Of a stretch of DNA of 64,000 nucleotides, positions 25,795 to 35,094 are shown one piece after another; position 1 is the first letter of the stretch, and each line of letters opens with the position of its first letter. This stretch comes from Endozoicomonas sp965199185. Lineage in GTDB: Bacteria; Pseudomonadota; Gammaproteobacteria; Pseudomonadales; Endozoicomonadaceae. The DNA lies in NCBI GenBank assembly GCA_965199185.1, contig CBDAQW010000032.1:105427-169426 (forward strand). The letters are read 5' to 3'. The notes under the pieces were generated by a model. It saw only the letters and a program-made list of their open reading frames with translations. It had not been told where the DNA came from and did no database searches. A program made the position numbers and the translations under genes.

Positions 25795-26832
25795 CTATGG
25801 CGCTAAGATATCTTCATCCCGGGGCTTGAGAATGTAAGGCAATTTTTGATTGAAACGCGTCATTCGGTAAAGTGCCGGATCAGGGTAGTAATTCTCAATC
25901 CAGCCCAACAATAACATATTCCAGACATCGGTCTCACCTATAGTTTCAGGCAATGGGCGCTTAAAGGCCCGATCTCTGAGATCAGCTAGCAAAGAGCCCT
26001 GATCATTCCCGGTCAGCAAAAGCACCAGGCCTATTTTAGCCAGAAGAACATCATCTCCCTCTTTGAGAATCTTTGTCTGGTGACGAATAAAATACTCTGG
26101 AATCCAGGCCAGTAATGCGTCGGTCACTGGCTCCTGAAGCTGATGACTGGCTGCCAACACCAGATTCGACATGGTTAACCATTTTTGAACCCTTTGTTCG
26201 GGGCTCAGCTTTTTATCTTTTTTCTCCGGATACACCGCATGAAAAGCGTCAATAAACGACTTTCGGAAATCGCCATAATCAAAATTCAACAGTGCATAGA
26301 CCTGTGTTGCCAGTTCTGGGCCATGACGGTGAATCATATCAATATTGGTCAGCGCTGGTTTAAAGTCAAGGGCACTCATATTACGGTTAGTTTTAGCGCC
26401 AATTCCCCCTTTCAGCGCCATGGAAAACTGATCAATCTTCAGTAATTCGGGTAAAACCAGAAAACCATAAAAGAAATAGTCGGTGAACTTTTCAAACAAT
26501 GCAGGGCTGGTTGAAAACCCTTCTTTTACCAACATATCACGACGCTCAGACGCCTGCTTCATACTGGCAGCCAGTCCCTGCAATCGCTCAGCAGACAGTA
26601 AAAGAGAAACCCGGGCGGTGTTAAGGAACACGTTGTTACCCGTCGTTCGCCAGAGCATCAGAGCCCATTCTCCCTGTTGCTCTAAAGGAAATGTATACAA
26701 CTGTTCGAGAAGTCGATCCTGAATAATTTGAGCGTGCTGCTTTGCATCGGAAACAGGTTCTGCAGCCACTGATAAAGAAACCAGCAGGCCCAGCATCAGA
26801 CTCCTGCCCCAACATAGCAACCTCATATACAA
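25795..26832 (-). CDS. exported protein of unknown function
   Basis: A 345-residue protein with a signal peptide (SLMLGLLVSLSVAAEP). The mature part is largely helical, without cysteine motifs or repeats I recognise. Stretches such as DYGDFRKSFIDAFHAVYPEKKDKKLSPEQRVQKWL suggest a folded periplasmic domain. I do not recognise the family with confidence. The gene appears intact and monocistronic. Confidence 0.65.
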   Translation of the reverse strand: MYMRLLCWGRSLMLGLLVSLSVAAEPVSDAKQHAQIIQDRLLEQLYTFPLEQQGEWALMLWRTTGNNVFLNTARVSLLLSAERLQGLAASMKQASERRDMLVKEGFSTSPALFEKFTDYFFYGFLVLPELLKIDQFSMALKGGIGAKTNRNMSALDFKPALTNIDMIHRHGPELATQVYALLNFDYGDFRKSFIDAFHAVYPEKKDKKLSPEQRVQKWLTMSNLVLAASHQLQEPVTDALLAWIPEYFIRHQTKILKEGDDVLLAKIGLVLLLTGNDQGSLLADLRDRAFKRPLPETIGETDVWNMLLLGWIENYYPDPALYRMTRFNQKLPYILKPRDEDILAP

Positions 26833-26888
26833 CTCCGGTTCGATTCAAACAAACACTGAGTGTAGACCGGCACGAATATAAGTTCAGT

Positions 26889-27236
26889 TCAGATTAGATC
26901 AGCAACATCCGCTCTGAGCAAATCATCCTTACCCATATCAAAACCGGCAACGGCAATATGAATATCAAACATTTGTTCCATTAATGAGAAATCACGCTTC
27001 GCTGGCCACAGACTTTCCTCTTCTGTCCATACAGAGAGTTCGTTTTCGAGAATATCTGTTGCTTTGCTCTGAATATCGGCTAGCAGAGCGTCTTCATCTT
27101 CGTGTTCATCCAGAAGGTACGAGCCACCTTCAAAACTCCAGACGTCAGGAATTTCAACTTCTTCCAGGGTCTTCACCCAATCAATCAGGGCTTGTTTTGG
27201 TTTTAGGGTGATGACACAGCGATTAATGAATTTCAT
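26889..27236 (-). CDS. small acidic protein of unknown function
   Basis: A 115-residue acidic cytoplasmic protein, with CVITLKPKQALIDWVKTLEE at the N-terminus and a run of Asp/Glu (LLDEHEDEDALLADIQ). The start MKFINRC is preferred because AGGA lies about eight bases upstream; the longer frame overlaps the flavoprotein gene upstream. No family is recognised. It lies downstream of the flavoprotein gene on the same strand and may share its transcript. Confidence 0.65.
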   Translation of the reverse strand: MKFINRCVITLKPKQALIDWVKTLEEVEIPDVWSFEGGSYLLDEHEDEDALLADIQSKATDILENELSVWTEEESLWPAKRDFSLMEQMFDIHIAVAGFDMGKDDLLRADVADLI

Positions 27237-27304
27237 TATGGTTATCCTGTAATACTGGAAAAGATAAGCCCGCATGAAACACAACCTGTGGCCAGATTGC
27301 ATTC

Positions 27305-28531
27305 TCAGACATAAAGCCCGGCACAATACCCCGACGCCCAGGCCCACTGGAAATTGTAGCCTCCAAGGTGCCCTGTTACATCAAGTACCTCGCCGACAAA
27401 ATACAATCCGGGCTGATTCTGGCTTTCAAAGGTTTTGGATGAGATATGATCAGTAGCAACGCCGCCAAGGGTCACTTCGGCTTTTTTATAACCTTCAGTG
27501 CCCGATGGTTTCAGTTCCCAGTTTTCAAGCTGCCCGGCAATTTGCTGCAGTTCCCTGGGATTAAAGGCATTCATGGCCTTACGACCATTGTCTGTTAGCT
27601 GTTTCAGGCCAGCAAACTCACACAAGGCTTGCGACAGTCTTTTGGTCAGACACTCTGAAAGTATGTTTTTAAATTCAGCTTTCGGTCTTGCCGCAACCGC
27701 TTCCTGCAACCAGTCAGCAGCAGACAGCCCCGGCAACCAATTTATAAGAACACTGTCATTTTGTTTCCAATAGGAGGAGATTTGTAAAATAGCCGGGCCA
27801 CTAACACCGCGGTGCGTGAATAACAGGTTTTCTCTGAAACTCTGCCCGTTACAGCTGGCAATTACCTCGGCACTGACACCGGACAACTCAACAAAATGCT
27901 GAAGCCAGGGCTTAGGCATGGTGAATGGCACCAGTGCCGGTTTACGAGGTACCAGAGCATGATCAAACTGTTCCGCCAGCTCATAGCCAATACCTGTAGC
28001 CCCCATAGTGGGAAATGATAATCCGCCAGTAGCGACCACTACCGATTCTGTTTTGACATGTCCAAGCGATGTGTCCAGAACGAAACCCCGATCAAGCGGT
28101 TTCAAGTGATTCAGCGCCGTATTCAAACGGATTGCAACCCCTGCCTGACGATATTCTTCAATCAGTAAGTTAACAATATCGCTGGATCGCTCATCACAAA
28201 ACAGTTGCCCCAGCGTTTTTTCATGCCAGGGAATATTGTGCTTATCGACCAGCGCCTGAAAATCCCACTGGGTGAATCTGGCCAGAGCTGACTTGCAAAA
28301 GTGAGGGTTGGAAGAAATATAGTTTGCAGGCTCTGCATACATATTGGTGTAGTTGCAGCGTCCACCACCGGAGATCAGAATTTTTTTGCCAATCTTGTTC
28401 GCATGATCGATAACCAACACTTTACGGCCACACTCTCCGGCGGTGAGAGCGCACATCAAGCCCGATGCACCAGCACCAATGATGACAACATCGTATTGAA
28501 GGGAAGCGAGTAAGGGCTGGTTTAAGGGCAT
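27305..28531 (-). CDS. HI0933/YhiN-family FAD-dependent flavoprotein
   Basis: About 408 residues. The FAD-binding motif YDVVIIGAGASGLMCALTAGECG lies at the N-terminus. The family signature NKIGKKILISGGGRCNYTN is followed by VVVATGGLSFPTMGATGIGYELAEQF and the C-terminal VGEVLDVTGHLGGYNFQWAWASG. These flavoproteins reduce or oxidise unknown substrates; some relatives act on bile acids. The start at 28531 gives the standard N-terminus; an upstream in-frame start would add 15 residues. Confidence 0.88.
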   Translation of the reverse strand: MPLNQPLLASLQYDVVIIGAGASGLMCALTAGECGRKVLVIDHANKIGKKILISGGGRCNYTNMYAEPANYISSNPHFCKSALARFTQWDFQALVDKHNIPWHEKTLGQLFCDERSSDIVNLLIEEYRQAGVAIRLNTALNHLKPLDRGFVLDTSLGHVKTESVVVATGGLSFPTMGATGIGYELAEQFDHALVPRKPALVPFTMPKPWLQHFVELSGVSAEVIASCNGQSFRENLLFTHRGVSGPAILQISSYWKQNDSVLINWLPGLSAADWLQEAVAARPKAEFKNILSECLTKRLSQALCEFAGLKQLTDNGRKAMNAFNPRELQQIAGQLENWELKPSGTEGYKKAEVTLGGVATDHISSKTFESQNQPGLYFVGEVLDVTGHLGGYNFQWAWASGYCAGLYV

Positions 28532-28700
28532 TGGATTAGAAAATCCTGATGTGAAAATTGCGCGAACTATAACCAACCTCTATTTAACTGCCAATACGCT
28601 CTTGCCTATTTTGTCAGTCTTTCTGACGGAGCTGTCAGTCATTTATTAAAGCGCCTTACCTAAACTCTGCTTATCGGACGCATTTGAAAAGGAATACATT

Positions 28701-29660
28701 ATGGCTGAAGCACTGGTATCAAGCATTTTAACCACCTTTAAGGTAGCCCCTCTTCCCTTCACTGAAGCGGCAAAAAGCGCTTCTATTACCTTAAAAGCAC
28801 CATTCGAGCTCGGTGCAAAGTTTGGGTCATTTATTGGGCGTAGTGTATACAGAAGAAAGCCTTATGAGGTACAAAATCAAAGTCTATCGATGATTTTACA
28901 CCCCAATGAAACGCGTGAAGATAAAGAAGTTCGGCAAAGAAAAATTGAATTATGGACAACAGCAGGTACTATCCTGGGTACTATTGGCCTGGTGATAAGC
29001 CTTCCCTTAACGCCTGTTGCTTTGGTAGTTGGCGGAATCAGAGGATTAGCTAAAAGTCTTGCCGGCGCTCCTGGTTACATCCATAAGCACTATTCCAAAA
29101 CGAAACAGCCTGAAACAATGCCAAAAGAAGTGAAACCATCACTATATTCTGAAAAACCAGGTTTTGAAAAAATCTACAGCCTGATGCGGGATCATGCTGA
29201 ACACTCCGGATACACCCTCAAAGTTAAAGACCCTTTTTGCGAACTGGATATGCTTGGTCATACTATTGGCAGGCTGCATGTGGATCAGCTGTACGAAGGC
29301 GAGGAGACACATCGTTTTAAAATGATCGTTAGTGATTTAGTTGACCGGAATATTTTAAGGCTGGTTCCTAATGATAATAACTGCCTTGAGCTTTATAGCT
29401 ATGAGTATCCGGACGCTCCATTTCATATAGGTACGTTGAAGCACAAAGCAGCTTCAATAAAAAGAAAAAAAATTCTTAAACCACTGAGGAGACATACCAT
29501 TAAAAAAGCCCTTGCATCACAACGATTTGGATTAATGGTCACTGGCAACAAGACCACTCTGATATTCAATAACAAACCGTTGGGAGATATCCCATCAAAA
29601 ACATTAGGAAATGGCTCTTTCGGCAGTAAGCTTGAAAAAGCAATTAATCACCTTATTTGA
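28701..29660 (+). CDS. paralogue 1 of an unrecognised five-member family (long form)
   Basis: A 319-residue protein. Its core matches the other four members: a Trp, then TAGTILGTIGLVISLPLTPVALVVGGIRGLAKSLAGAP and HKHYSK near residues 88-135. A C-terminal domain follows, with LVDRNILRLVPNDNN. It is about 100 residues longer than the rest and has an extra basic C-terminal segment (AASIKRKKILKPLRRHTIKKAL). The core is hydrophobic and glycine-rich, like a membrane-inserting hairpin. AAGGA precedes the ATG. No known domain; function unknown. Confidence 0.7.
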   Translation: MAEALVSSILTTFKVAPLPFTEAAKSASITLKAPFELGAKFGSFIGRSVYRRKPYEVQNQSLSMILHPNETREDKEVRQRKIELWTTAGTILGTIGLVISLPLTPVALVVGGIRGLAKSLAGAPGYIHKHYSKTKQPETMPKEVKPSLYSEKPGFEKIYSLMRDHAEHSGYTLKVKDPFCELDMLGHTIGRLHVDQLYEGEETHRFKMIVSDLVDRNILRLVPNDNNCLELYSYEYPDAPFHIGTLKHKAASIKRKKILKPLRRHTIKKALASQRFGLMVTGNKTTLIFNNKPLGDIPSKTLGNGSFGSKLEKAINHLI

Positions 29661-29693
29661 ATTTAGGTTAGGGGAGTGGCAGATAAAAAAACT

Positions 29694-29746
29694 CCGTTCA
29701 TCCTGAGCCTGCTGCACAAGCACTTCGTCAGGCTCAGTGCGAACGG
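29694..29746. repeat. REP-like palindromic repeat
   Basis: Arms of 18 bases, CCGTTC-N3-CTGAGCCTG and CAGGCTCAG-N3-GAACGG, differ only at the three central positions and flank a 17-base loop. It resembles the widespread environmental palindrome containing CAGGCTCAGTGCGAACGG. It lies between two paralogues. Confidence 0.55.
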
Positions 29747-29804
29747 TGGTAATTTCTAAACTGTCACTACCCTTAATCAAAAAACATGAAAAAGGAAATT
29801 TACC

Positions 29805-30445
29805 ATGACGATTCATACCTCCCCGGGCATATTAGCATCCAGCGTCAGAACCACCATGGATCTTATTGCGTCTCCATTTGAAGGTGCTTGTGACACGCTT
29901 CTTGCGCCTCAAGAGGTCTGTGTAGGCATCAGCCGACGCATTGGACGTGGGTTGAATAAAAAAATAAAAACAAAAGTACCATATCACTCCATGCCTCACT
30001 CACCAGCATCCAAAGCTAATGCGATTCGAAAGCGCAATGTCAGACGATGGGAGACTAAAGGTAAATTTATCGGCACTGTAGCAGCTATTGCCCTAGCTCC
30101 GGCATCTCTTATTTATGGCGGTGTGAAAGGATTAATAAAGGGAATTATTAAAACACCAGTACAATTTATGAATCATTACTCTGGCAGACATATGGAAAAA
30201 GAGATAATTTATGAAGAATTGAAATTTCGAAAACATTGTATTTTAAACCCTGTAAGAACTTAATCTCTTTGGTTGCAGCTGATAAAAAAAATTACGGCAC
30301 AGTGGATTCAAAAAAGTTACGTGGAAATACTAACGGCCAGAGAATAGAAAGCATGATTAATATCCTATTCAATGAAGGTAAACTGACCATTAAAGAAGAT
30401 AAATTTGGAAACCCGGTTGTCATCACAAAGCATAAAACGGATTAA
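29805..30445 (+). pseudogene. paralogue 2, split by a frameshift
   Basis: The first frame (152 codons) starts TSPGILASSVRTTMDLIASPFEG and carries the family core GKFIGTVAAIALAPASLIYGGVKGLIKGIIKTPVQFMNHYSG. It stops just after HCILNPVRT. The family's C-terminal domain continues in another frame from about 30236 (YGTVDSKKLRG, ESMINILFNEGKLTIKED) to 30445. The combined span is one base short of a whole number of codons, so a single-base loss explains it. AAGGA precedes the ATG. It is either a recent pseudogene or a sequence error. Confidence 0.65.
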
Positions 30446-30499
30446 CTCAAACCAACTCATTATAAGATTAACTTTATGGTGTCTATCAGACAATCTGGC

Positions 30500-31782
30500 C
30501 AGGGCTTACGCATGAGAATAATCATTCTCATTTAGAGTGCTCGTATCCGTACCAAAAGACTGTAGAATGGCCATATTTTACGCCCGATGACTGTTGTTCC
30601 AGCCCCGTTAATCATGTTTCTCAGCGAATTATCTGATCCACGCAAGCGTGCCTCCTCTTGTGACCACAATTTTACCGATATTCTTGTGATTGCCATCTGT
30701 GCCATTATCAGTGGAGCCGATACATGGGAAGAGATGCAGGAATTCGGTGAAGAAAAAGAAGACTGGTTTCGTTCATTTCTTGAACTCCCTTTTGGTATTC
30801 CATCACACGACACCTTCTATCGTGTTTTTTGTCTGCTAGACCCTGATAAATTTCAGGAATGCTTCACTCGCTGGGTGCAGTCTGCTTACCCTGAAGCCCT
30901 TGATATACCTGACAGTGATGCTGAAATTATTCCTATCGACGGCAAAGCTATTAAAGGCTCCAGAGGGAAAGGCAAGGGCAAAAAAGCGGTTCACATTGTC
31001 AGTGCCTGGAGTACTAAACTGAGCCTTGTTCTCGGGCAGAAGAAAGTTGATAAGAAGTCTAATGAGATAACAGCCATACCTGAGCTTCTTGAAGCCATTG
31101 ACCTGAAAGGCTCTGTGATCACAGCTGATGCAATCAGCTGCCAAAAGAGCATTGCTGAAACTTGCGTGAGCCAGGAAGCGGATTACCTTCTTGCAGTCAA
31201 AGGCAATCAGAAAACACTACATCATGATATTCAGGTGGCAGCTGAAGAGCATTGGCGCAGCCATCCAAAGGAAGCTATCTCTGCTACCTTTTTTGAACAT
31301 GAAAATGAAGGGCATGGTCGACAGGAGTACCGCTGTTGCTGGGTTTTTGATGAACTGACAGCTCTCTCAACATCAGAAGAGTGGGCAGGTATCAAACAGT
31401 TCGGTGTTGTTCAGTCAGACCGAACCATTGATGGTAAAGCTACGACAGCCCTGCGCTTCTACATTTCCAGTAAAGCTTTTACAGCCAGAGAGATGCTTAA
31501 CGCAACGCGCCAGCATTGGGAAGTTGAAAATAACCTGCATTGGATGTTGGATATTGCCTTTAATGAAGACGCGTGCCAGACCAAAGAAGAACATGCTGCT
31601 GAAAATCTATCTACATTACGGCGCATTGCCCTGAATATTCTGAAGGCTGACATCACCAGCAAGAAAAGCATCAAGACTAAGCGTAAAAAAGCTGGATGGA
31701 GCAGCAAATATCTTGCTCAGCTACTGAAGTCATTCATTGTTGAAACCTAAATGAGAATGATTATCTTCATGCGTAAGCCCTG
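30500..31782 (+). mobile_element. ISAs1-family insertion sequence
   Basis: The 1283-bp element is bounded by inverted repeats beginning CAGGGCTTACGCATGA and by a perfect 10-base target duplication ACAATCTGGC (30490-30499 and 31783-31792). It is inserted between paralogues 2 and 3. Both ends contain a Fur-box-like palindrome around ATAATCATTCTC. Confidence 0.92.
30587..31750 (+). CDS. ISAs1-family transposase
   Basis: A 387-residue DDE transposase with the family N-terminus (FLSELSDPRKRASSCDHNFTDILVIAICAIISGADTWEEM). The first Asp is in IIPIDGKAIKGS, the second in SVITADAISCQ and a Glu in HWEVENNLHWMLDIAFNED. Its length is normal and the frame is intact, so the element may be mobile. It occupies nearly the whole element between the inverted repeats. 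Confidence 0.95.
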   Translation: MTVVPAPLIMFLSELSDPRKRASSCDHNFTDILVIAICAIISGADTWEEMQEFGEEKEDWFRSFLELPFGIPSHDTFYRVFCLLDPDKFQECFTRWVQSAYPEALDIPDSDAEIIPIDGKAIKGSRGKGKGKKAVHIVSAWSTKLSLVLGQKKVDKKSNEITAIPELLEAIDLKGSVITADAISCQKSIAETCVSQEADYLLAVKGNQKTLHHDIQVAAEEHWRSHPKEAISATFFEHENEGHGRQEYRCCWVFDELTALSTSEEWAGIKQFGVVQSDRTIDGKATTALRFYISSKAFTAREMLNATRQHWEVENNLHWMLDIAFNEDACQTKEEHAAENLSTLRRIALNILKADITSKKSIKTKRKKAGWSSKYLAQLLKSFIVET

Positions 31783-31871
31783 ACAATCTGGCAGAGGTGT
31801 TAGTGGCTATTATTCAATTTCGTCTAAATATACTAAAAGCAGGAAGGACAAACCGTTAAAAGGAATGAGTT

Positions 31872-32540
31872 ATGAGCAGTATACAGACACTCCCAACACC
31901 AGGAATTCTCAAATCGGCTGTACTAACAGTGGGTAATCTGGTTGAATCACCCGTCGAGGCAGCGTGTAATGCAGTGGTAACGCCTTACACCACCCTTAGC
32001 GATTTCGGTTATTTTCTTGGGCGTAAAATCCACAGAGTCATTCCAGCAAATAACCGTCTGCCTGCTGAAAAAATGCGAGCTCATTTTGAAGCCACTGCTA
32101 CTCCCAGAAGGAGAGCTAATATCTGGCACTCTACAGGTAAATTTTTCGGAACTCTGGCTTCTGTTACACTATTTCCAATTACTTTGGCTGTCGGTGGCGC
32201 AAAAGGACTGATAACAGGCGTCGTTAAAACACCAGGGAATTTTATTAACCATTACTCTGGCGCAACGGCAAAAAGGAATAAAATCCATATTCTTTTAAAG
32301 GAAAAAAAGTGTTTTCTGCTCAAAGCGGGTTATCTTAAAAAACTATGCACTCGCAAGGATTATTCAAACCATGATGAATGGGGAACAGTAGCGTCAAAAG
32401 AATTAAGGAGAGATTTGTTTAAAGATGAGCTCACTCAGATAATTGATCATTTAATTAAAAAAGAAAGATTATTTCTTATCAAAAAAGAAGATAAGATTGA
32501 TATCTCAAATAAATCATCTGACAAGTACTTCAAGCTATAA
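31872..32540 (+). CDS. paralogue 3 of the unrecognised family
   Basis: A 222-residue protein. The N-terminal LPTPGILKSAVLTVGNLVESPVEAACNAV is followed by GYFLGRKIHRVIP. The core reads WHSTGKFFGTLASVTLFPITLAVGGAKGLITGVVKTPGNFINHYSG (residues 85-130). The C-terminal domain (WGTVASKELRRD, LTQIIDHLIKKERLFLIKKED) is lysine-rich. AAGGA lies seven bases before the ATG, as in all members. It is intact and of family length. No signal peptide is seen. Function is unknown; membrane association is inferred from the hydrophobic core. Confidence 0.7.
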   Translation: MSSIQTLPTPGILKSAVLTVGNLVESPVEAACNAVVTPYTTLSDFGYFLGRKIHRVIPANNRLPAEKMRAHFEATATPRRRANIWHSTGKFFGTLASVTLFPITLAVGGAKGLITGVVKTPGNFINHYSGATAKRNKIHILLKEKKCFLLKAGYLKKLCTRKDYSNHDEWGTVASKELRRDLFKDELTQIIDHLIKKERLFLIKKEDKIDISNKSSDKYFKL

Positions 32541-32973
32541 ACGATAATCACAACGGCTATTTGTACATCATAGGAAAGTGGTAATTCAGAATTTATCACT
32601 CACGTTATACCGACGAAGGAGGCTGTCACCAAATCAGGAGGTCAGTAATTCTGAAAGAATTGCCGGTAATTAGAGCCATTAGCCCCGGCTCGTCGGCAAC
32701 CCTTCGGGTTACCTACTTACTTTTTTTGCTCGAAGCGTCTTTTGCGACAAGCTTAAAGGTGGGAATCGACCACGACCCTCAGTAAGGATAAGCAGGACAC
32801 AAGCGTTGAAATAATCAACTACTAAAAACCATCAATTTGACTATAGAGCCTATTTGAAACATATATTTGTCTGACAAAGTAACCACTATGTTAGTGATTA
32901 TTTTTCGTTTTTCTCTGATAATTTAACTATCTAAATAGGCACAAAAATAAATAAGCATAAAAAGGAGTTTAAT
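32541..32973. other. intergenic region between paralogues 3 and 4
   Basis: About 430 bases without a credible gene. A hairpin with a TTCG loop at 32695-32713 is followed by a run of T (32721-32727) and may terminate paralogue 3. From 32843 the sequence is repeated at 33790 with few changes: it is the 5' flank shared by paralogues 4 and 5. Confidence 0.5.
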
Positions 32974-33627
32974 ATGAATAATTCGATTCCAACCCCCGGT
33001 TTATTAAATTCAGGATTAATGAGCTCTGTTGATTTTATTGCATCCCCTGTTAAGGGAGTTGTCAATTCGGTCAAAAATCCTTACAACACACTGAGTAAAC
33101 TTGGCTATTTTCTTGGTCGTAAAATCCATCCAGAAATTCCAGTCGACAATATTGGAGAGCATATTGATCCTTATAACCTCGATTACGCCAATTCACTTAT
33201 TAAGCGGAAAGCTGAAAAATGGCATACAGCTGGTAAGGTCTTAGGAGTGATGAGCTCTGTTGTTTTATCTCCGGTATCGATCACTTTTGGAGGAGTGAAG
33301 GGTCTAATAACAGGTATTGTAAAAATGCCCATAAATTTCATAGATCATTACTCCGGGAGGGCTGTTAAAAGAGCACTTATTTCAAAGACTCTAAAAGAAA
33401 AAAGTTGCAAGCTATTTAGAGATCTTGATCAAACAAGACTGTACGTTAACTATAAATACCATGGAGAAATGAAATCTAGCCTATTAAAAGGAAAAACAGA
33501 AGACAGTAAGATCGATGAAATTATTCGATACTTAACTGGTACTGGTAAATTATATCTTCGCAAAAATGAAGTAACGGGTGAGATTCGAGTTGATAGCGAT
33601 CCTGCGATGAAAAAATACGCTTTGTAG
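32974..33627 (+). CDS. paralogue 4 of the unrecognised family
   Basis: A 217-residue intact member starting NSIPTPGLLNSGLMSSVDFIASPVKG, then NPYNTLSKLGYFLGRKIHPEIP. The core is WHTAGKVLGVMSSVVLSPVSITFGGVKGLITGIVKMPINFIDHYSGR (residues 84-130), and the C-terminal domain ends IDEIIRYLTGTGKLYLRKNEVTGEIRVD. It is nearly identical to the broken paralogue 5, to which it is related by tandem duplication. AAGGAG lies seven bases before the ATG, and a hairpin terminator follows the stop. Function unknown. Confidence 0.72.
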   Translation: MNNSIPTPGLLNSGLMSSVDFIASPVKGVVNSVKNPYNTLSKLGYFLGRKIHPEIPVDNIGEHIDPYNLDYANSLIKRKAEKWHTAGKVLGVMSSVVLSPVSITFGGVKGLITGIVKMPINFIDHYSGRAVKRALISKTLKEKSCKLFRDLDQTRLYVNYKYHGEMKSSLLKGKTEDSKIDEIIRYLTGTGKLYLRKNEVTGEIRVDSDPAMKKYAL

Positions 33628-33630
33628 AAT

Positions 33631-33658
33631 AAAAACCCTGCTATGCAGGTTTTTTTTA
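33631..33658 (+). terminator. terminator of paralogue 4, copy of the atpC-side terminator
   Basis: AAAAACCCTGC and GCAGGTTTTTTTT pair with one bulge around a TAT loop, four bases after the stop. It is the duplicated version of the hairpin at 39784-39808. Confidence 0.7.
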
Positions 33659-33789
33659 TTTGCCAAGCTTCTTACCAATCGCTTGTAATTTACCGGCTTT
33701 GCCTGGATCTCCAAAAAGCCGCCAAATACGTACAACACTTCTTCTTCATCGTCCTAAGTCTCCAGACGAATCGGGCCTGGTTTCAGCTT
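33656..33789 (-). pseudogene. atpC 3'-end fossil from tandem duplication
   Basis: Read on the minus strand, this stretch matches the C-terminal coding region of atpC (39810-40100). It gives YVFGGFLEIQAKPV next to the end ...RSLANK, against YVSGGFLEVQPKQV and ...RKKLGK in the intact gene, with the middle deleted. It sits directly downstream of paralogue 4, exactly where atpC sits downstream of paralogue 5. It therefore marks the junction of a duplicated unit and is not a functional gene. Confidence 0.82.
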
Positions 33790-34761
33790 ATAGAGCTTAT
33801 TTGAAACATGTATTTGTCTGACAAAGTAACAAGTATGTTAGTGATCATTTTTCTTGTTTCTCTGATAATTTACTTATCTAAAACGACATATAAAAAAGGA
33901 GCTTAATATGAATAATTCTATCTCAACCCCTGGTTTATTATCTTCAGGCTTCATGACCACTGTTGATCTTGTTGCATCCCCTGTTAAGGAAGCTTTAAAC
34001 GCGGTCAAAACCTAATGGCACTGACTTAAGGCTCATTCTCTGAAACACCAAGGCTTGCCCGAGAAGAAAAACGATTATAACAGTCTTTGAACAATTTCAT
34101 CTCCCCGAGCAAGCCATGACCAAGTTTAGCCCTGAATTTCTGTCCCTCGCTAATGATTGCCTTCGTCAATTTGCCCAAACTGGCAACGATGCACTGTCAG
34201 CGATTCTCACCCCTGATGACCTCAACGCTTTTCAGGCCAGTTATCCTGGCTTCAGAGCCAGGGACTTTCCTCCCACTAAAACCTTAACCCTGTTCATGAA
34301 GCAGGTTGCCAGCGACACCAAGTCATGCCGACATGCCCTTATTGATGAGGCAAGAGATCAGGCCGTCAATGGTAACAAGCCTTCCAATACCGGAACCGGT
34401 GCGTATACCAAAGCACGGCAGCGGTTAACAGAGGAATCAATTAACATACTGCTGCGCACCTCAGGCAATAACCTCGACAGCGCCTCACCAGAATCCTGCC
34501 TCTGGCATCAACGCCGAGTTCTGATCACTGACGGCTCAACACTCTTAATGCCGGACACCGAGAAAAACCAACATGAATACCCGCAGCCTGACACCCAAAA
34601 AAAGGGCTTGGTTTCCCTATTCTTAGAATTCTTGTTTTGATATGCCTTGGCAGTGGTGCGTTACTCGATTATGCAGTAGCTCCGTAAGCGTCAGCCAAAA
34701 CCCATCTACCCAGCCTTACCGCCAATCCGGATACTGATGCTTCCAGCTTTCAGGAGGCAAC

Positions 34762-35094
34762 ATGTCCGAAAAACAACAATTCTGGTTTCAGCACATCGAA
34801 CAATGGCAGCAAAGCGGACTTTCTCAGGCGGAATACGCTCGTCAGCAGAAACTGTCCATCAAATCTTTCGGCTATTACCGTCGTCGCTACAGGCAACAAT
34901 CGGCCCCTGATAAAAAGCCGACCCCTCTATTACCAGTCACTGTAGCCAATATCGAGACCAATTCGCCCCCTGCTCAACCAGGAACGACCGGCATCACCCT
35001 GACCAGCCCCTCCGGGTTTCGTATCGAACTGGCACCGGGATTCGACCCCCAGACCTTGCGAACCGTACTGCAAACCCTGGAGGTTGCAGCATGA
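34762..35094 (+). CDS. tnpA: IS66 accessory protein TnpA
   Basis: A 110-residue protein with the IS66 TnpA helix-turn-helix region (QQSGLSQAEYARQQKLSIKSFGYYRRRY, residues 14-42) and a short C-terminal strand-rich part (GITLTSPSGFRIELAPGFD). It is needed with TnpB for IS66 transposition. GGAGG precedes the ATG. It overlaps tnpB by four bases. Confidence 0.92.
   Translation: MSEKQQFWFQHIEQWQQSGLSQAEYARQQKLSIKSFGYYRRRYRQQSAPDKKPTPLLPVTVANIETNSPPAQPGTTGITLTSPSGFRIELAPGFDPQTLRTVLQTLEVAA

Noticed and set aside
28701..33627. CRISPR array or simple tandem repeat suggested by repeated sequence
   Set aside because: The repetition is at the level of whole genes with diverged sequences; there are no short regularly spaced repeats.
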